From contig UQSX01000062.1 in assembly GCA_900543715.1 (NCBI GenBank), positions 1-16,927 on the forward strand: a DNA stretch of 16,927 nt. Direction: 5' to 3'. This DNA comes from an uncultured Blautia sp. (lineage in GTDB: Bacteria; Bacillota; Clostridia; Lachnospirales; Lachnospiraceae). A model generated the notes under the pieces. It had not been told where the DNA came from. It did not search any database and was given only the letters and a program-made list of their open reading frames with translations. Below are positions 14,437-16,927 of this stretch, one piece after another. The first letter of the stretch is position 1; each line of letters opens with the position of its first letter. The position numbers were made by a program, and so were the translations under genes.

Positions 14437-15576
14437 ATGAAAAATAAGAAGTTTATATGGTTTACTGTTGGGCTTATCCTTTTGATCCTCTGTGTAAAAT
14501 ACAGCGATGGGATACTGGAATTTATAGGACTTTTATCCAGTCTGGTCACTCCCCTTCTGCTGGGCTGTGTGATCGCTTATATCCTGAACATTCTGGTCAC
14601 CCAGATAGAAAGGATTCCCTGTTTTCGCAAAAAGGGCACCATATTCTATAAAATACGCCGTCCTGTCAGCATTCTGGGCTCTTTGACAATTGTCCTTGCC
14701 ATTGCAGTCCTCGTTATCCTTATCGTTATCCCTCAGCTTGTACAGGCTATAGGGGTCATTGTCCAGGAAATCCCGGCTGTTGTTTCTGAAATCACAGCCT
14801 GGCTGTCTTCTTCTGACAGAGACTGGCCTCAGCTCCAGAAATTTCTGGAATCTCTGAATGTAAACTGGCCTCAGATTTTACAGAAAGCCGCCTCATACCT
14901 GACAAATGGACTGAGCAGTGTTTTTTCCTCTACAGTGTATATACTGGGCACCATTAGTTCCATGGTAATTACCGCAGTGGTAGCCCTGATCTTTTCCATT
15001 TACATACTTTCCGGAAAAGAAAAACTTTTTCACCAGTTTCAGACTCTTGCCAGAACTTATCTGAAAGAAAAGATTTACACAAAAGTAGGCCTTGTACTGG
15101 AAACAGCCCATGCAACCTTTACAAAATTTATTGTAGGCCAGTGTACGGAAGCTGTCATTCTGGGTTCTCTGTGTACCATTGGAATGCTGCTCTTCCGTTT
15201 TCCTTACGCCACCATGGTAGGAACTCTCATCGGGGCAACTGCCCTGCTGCCTGTAGTAGGGGCTTATCTGGGAGCCGCCGTAGGTGCATTTATGATCTTT
15301 ACCGTGAACCCGCTGCAGGCCATAGGCTTTCTGATCTTCATCGCCATTCTCCAGCAGCTTGAGGGTAATCTCATCTACCCCAGAGTGGTGGGCTCTTCTG
15401 TGGGGCTTCCCGGCATCTGGGTCCTGGCTGCTGTTACCGTAGGCGGAGGCCTGGGAGGCATCATAGGGATGCTCCTTGCTGTGCCTGTCACAGCCACTCT
15501 TTATAAACTTCTGCAAAAAGATGTGCAAAAAAGAAAGGCTGCTCTGCAGCCTGAGACGGAAGCGCCGGGGAAGTAA
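14437..15576 (+). CDS. AI-2E family transporter (PF01594) membrane protein
   Basis: This 379-aa protein has about eight membrane segments in the family arrangement: an N-terminal hairpin (about 7-22 and 28-55), a third segment at 75-95, a long outside loop rich in Trp and Ser (about 100-165), a segment near 167-190, and a dense C-terminal bundle (about 225-355) with GTLIGATALLPVVGAYLGAAVG and the closing IYPRVVGSSVGLPGIWVL motif. Family members have been linked to AI-2 export, Na+/H+ exchange or peptidoglycan-related transport; the name is not evidence for AI-2 transport here, and no lux genes are present. AAGGAGG precedes the ATG at 6 bp. The stop codon lies in the loop of the terminator. 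Confidence 0.92.
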   Translation: MKNKKFIWFTVGLILLILCVKYSDGILEFIGLLSSLVTPLLLGCVIAYILNILVTQIERIPCFRKKGTIFYKIRRPVSILGSLTIVLAIAVLVILIVIPQLVQAIGVIVQEIPAVVSEITAWLSSSDRDWPQLQKFLESLNVNWPQILQKAASYLTNGLSSVFSSTVYILGTISSMVITAVVALIFSIYILSGKEKLFHQFQTLARTYLKEKIYTKVGLVLETAHATFTKFIVGQCTEAVILGSLCTIGMLLFRFPYATMVGTLIGATALLPVVGAYLGAAVGAFMIFTVNPLQAIGFLIFIAILQQLEGNLIYPRVVGSSVGLPGIWVLAAVTVGGGLGGIIGMLLAVPVTATLYKLLQKDVQKRKAALQPETEAPGK

Positions 15577-15596
15577 ACTCCCCGGCCTTTATTATA
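15564..15596 (+). terminator. Terminator of the AI-2E family gene
   Basis: GCCGGGGA (15564-15571) pairs perfectly with TCCCCGGC (15579-15586) around a 7-nt loop that contains the TAA stop codon; CTTTATTATAT follows. The stem therefore begins within the last codons of the gene. Confidence 0.85.
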
Positions 15597-15599
15597 TAC

Positions 15600-16652
15600 T
15601 TATGAAGAAGTATATTTTTCTTTTAATTTTCTAAAGTCTTCTCTGTTTCGAAGAAAAGCATAACTCTCTTCTCTTTCTATGGAATCCAGAAGAGCTTTTG
15701 TAATCTGGTTTCCAAAATCCGACTCCCCTTCCTTTTTCTCCTGGTGGGCAAGCAGAATAGAATCTCTCATGGAAAGAGGATTCTCTAAGGCCTCCAGCAT
15801 CTCTTCCAAAATCTCTACACATCGTTTTCCATCTTTTTCTTCCATAGCCACGCTGAAAGAAACTGTCAGGCCGCTGTAATTCCATTTAAAAATCTCCATT
15901 ACCTTCCGGCTATAGTCAGCCAGCTCCCAGGCTCTCTTATTCTCTCCTTCCCGCACAGCCACAACTGCAAGCTGGTCAAGGAGCAGAAAAGCTTCCTGGA
16001 GCAAGCCGTTCAGCTTCCGTTCCAGAAGCTGTGCCGCTTCCTGGTTTTTCTTCTCCTTCATACATAGAGAAATCTGAAGCTGTCTTTTGTCCATAGACTG
16101 GTATTCAGGAAGCATGTCGATCAGCTCCTGGGCTTTCTCATAGTCTTCATCCTGAATATATATGGAGGCCAAGGCATATCTGGACCAGTCTGCAGCGTTC
16201 TTATCCCCACACTGTATTGCCCTCTCTAAAAGCGAAACCGCCAAATCCCAGGCTTCTTCCGCCTTTTCCTCCGGATATGAAAACAATATCCGGATTCCTC
16301 TCAGCAGCGTTGCCATCTGATACAGAAGGGCCCCGCATAAAGGGTATTCCTTCACTCGCTTATTGACCAGTTCCATGGTCTTTTCTATATCGCCCTGCCT
16401 GGCTATTTCTGCCACTTCATTGGCATAGACTGCGATTTCTTCCCTGGACAGATTTTGGTGAAATCCCAGAAGAGTATTGGGATCGGTTCCAAGAAGTCTT
16501 GCAAGGGCCGGAAGAATGGCCAGATCTGGACAGGTGGTCCCACTTTCCCATTTATTCACTGCCGGAGCAGACACCCCCAGAAAATCTGCCACCTGCTCCT
16601 GGGTAAAGCCGCAGGCTCTCCTTTTTTCACGGATCACATCTTTCATCTGCAT
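15600..16652 (-). CDS. XRE-family regulator with a C-terminal helical (TPR-like) repeat domain
   Basis: A 350-aa protein. Residues 4-63 form a Cro/C1-type helix-turn-helix (IREKRRACGFTQEQVADFLG, then VSAPAVNKWESGTTCPDLAIL). Residues about 70-340 are all helical with alternating pairs such as AWDLAVSLLERAIQCG, YALASIYIQDEDYEKAQELI and RAWELADYSRKVMEIF, which look like degenerate tetratricopeptide repeats. This layout is common in Firmicutes for regulators that respond to peptides or protein partners; the ligand is not evident, and no small peptide gene was recognised beside it. ATG at 16652 has GGAGG 8 bp upstream; a second Met two codons on is less well spaced. A palindrome in its promoter region suggests autoregulation. 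Confidence 0.9.
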   Translation of the reverse strand: MQMKDVIREKRRACGFTQEQVADFLGVSAPAVNKWESGTTCPDLAILPALARLLGTDPNTLLGFHQNLSREEIAVYANEVAEIARQGDIEKTMELVNKRVKEYPLCGALLYQMATLLRGIRILFSYPEEKAEEAWDLAVSLLERAIQCGDKNAADWSRYALASIYIQDEDYEKAQELIDMLPEYQSMDKRQLQISLCMKEKKNQEAAQLLERKLNGLLQEAFLLLDQLAVVAVREGENKRAWELADYSRKVMEIFKWNYSGLTVSFSVAMEEKDGKRCVEILEEMLEALENPLSMRDSILLAHQEKKEGESDFGNQITKALLDSIEREESYAFLRNREDFRKLKEKYTSS

Positions 16653-16663
16653 ATTTTCTTCCT

Positions 16664-16726
16664 CCTGTTTTTATACTTGGAAGGCCTTCCTGTTTTTATT
16701 GTAACAGAGGGAAGACAAGCTGTATA
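16664..16726 (-). promoter_or_regulatory. Promoter region of the XRE gene with palindrome and direct repeats
   Basis: On the minus strand TATACA (16726-16721), 17 bp, TACAAT (16703-16698). Just downstream is a perfect 12-bp palindrome GGAAGGCCTTCC (16679-16690), and an 11-bp direct repeat CCTGTTTTTAT occurs at 16664-16674 and 16689-16699. The palindrome lies where a repressor would block initiation. Confidence 0.5.
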
Positions 16727-16737
16727 TTGAGGGCTTT

Positions 16738-16927
16738 TTAATCTTCAGGCAAATTTATTAACTTCCAGTTAAATTCTGAGTGCCTGTCCGTATCTGCTGT
16801 TTTTTCTGTTCTATTCAGGGCAGCACCTGAGCTGGTCGGAAATTCAGATAATCCCCGGAAACCAGCATATATTCTATGCCATGAAAATTTCCCCGTATGC
16901 TGTCTCCGAACCTGGATTCTCCGTGAC
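16738..16927 (-). other. Right-edge region; possible 3' end of a further gene
   Basis: On the minus strand a frame is open from the window edge to TAA at 16740-16738 (last residues ..WKLINLPED). A plus-strand frame is also open from a TAA near 16769 to the edge, so openness alone does not decide. It also contains an inverted repeat GGAAA..GCATA / TATGC..TTTCC (16857-16892) and TTAACT-TCC-AGTTAA (16758-16772). I recognise no protein or RNA family. Confidence 0.25.

Noticed and set aside
14893..15528. 211-aa ORF opposite the AI-2E family gene
   Set aside because: Antisense shadow with low-complexity, His/Gln/Ser-rich composition; the plus-strand membrane protein explains the region.

Overview
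The window looks like chromosome of a Lachnospiraceae-type gut Firmicute (Blautia/Ruminococcus/Clostridium cluster XIVa). This rests on moderate G+C, strong GGAGG ribosome binding sites, consensus sigma-A promoters, and gene types common in that family: an aldo/keto reductase with a ferredoxin tail, a NifX-SlyD fusion, an XRE-helical repeat regulator and paired half-size ABC exporters. The assignment comes from gene content only; no rRNA or marker gene is present.

Left part (1-10 kb), almost all on the minus strand: the start of an unknown gene; a LysR regulator with a +1 frameshift; a two-gene unit of a membrane-anchored SAM methyltransferase plus a small membrane protein; a plus-strand orphan antitoxin with only the first 11 codons of its PIN toxin; a heterodimeric ABC transporter pair (intact 578-aa subunit, partner interrupted by an amber codon in the ABC signature); a frameshifted AraC regulator; the 3' part of a PadR-like regulator; an aldo/keto reductase with two 4Fe-4S motifs; and a chimeric ORF joining an AraC-type cupin sensor to a TetR ligand domain, with neither DNA-binding domain. 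At least six genes in this half are damaged by point changes or deletion junctions, and four of the six are transcription regulators.

Right part (10-16.7 kb), apparently intact: an Fe-alcohol dehydrogenase/aldehyde dehydrogenase operon with consensus promoter and strong terminator; the NifX-His/Cys linker-SlyD fusion; a DUF1810 protein; an AI-2E family (PF01594) membrane protein; and an XRE regulator with a helical repeat domain. Most have a recognisable promoter.

Regulation: a motif GTTAG-N6-CTAAC occurs twice. One copy fills the 17-bp spacer of a perfect TTGACA/TATAAT promoter upstream of the methyltransferase unit. The other is at the centre of a 46-bp imperfect palindrome just upstream of the ABC operon. 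This suggests one unknown repressor controls both units. Gaps over 300 bases: 2596-2961 holds two promoters, the operator and a leader with no recognised RNA motif. No tRNA, rRNA, CRISPR array or insertion sequence was seen.
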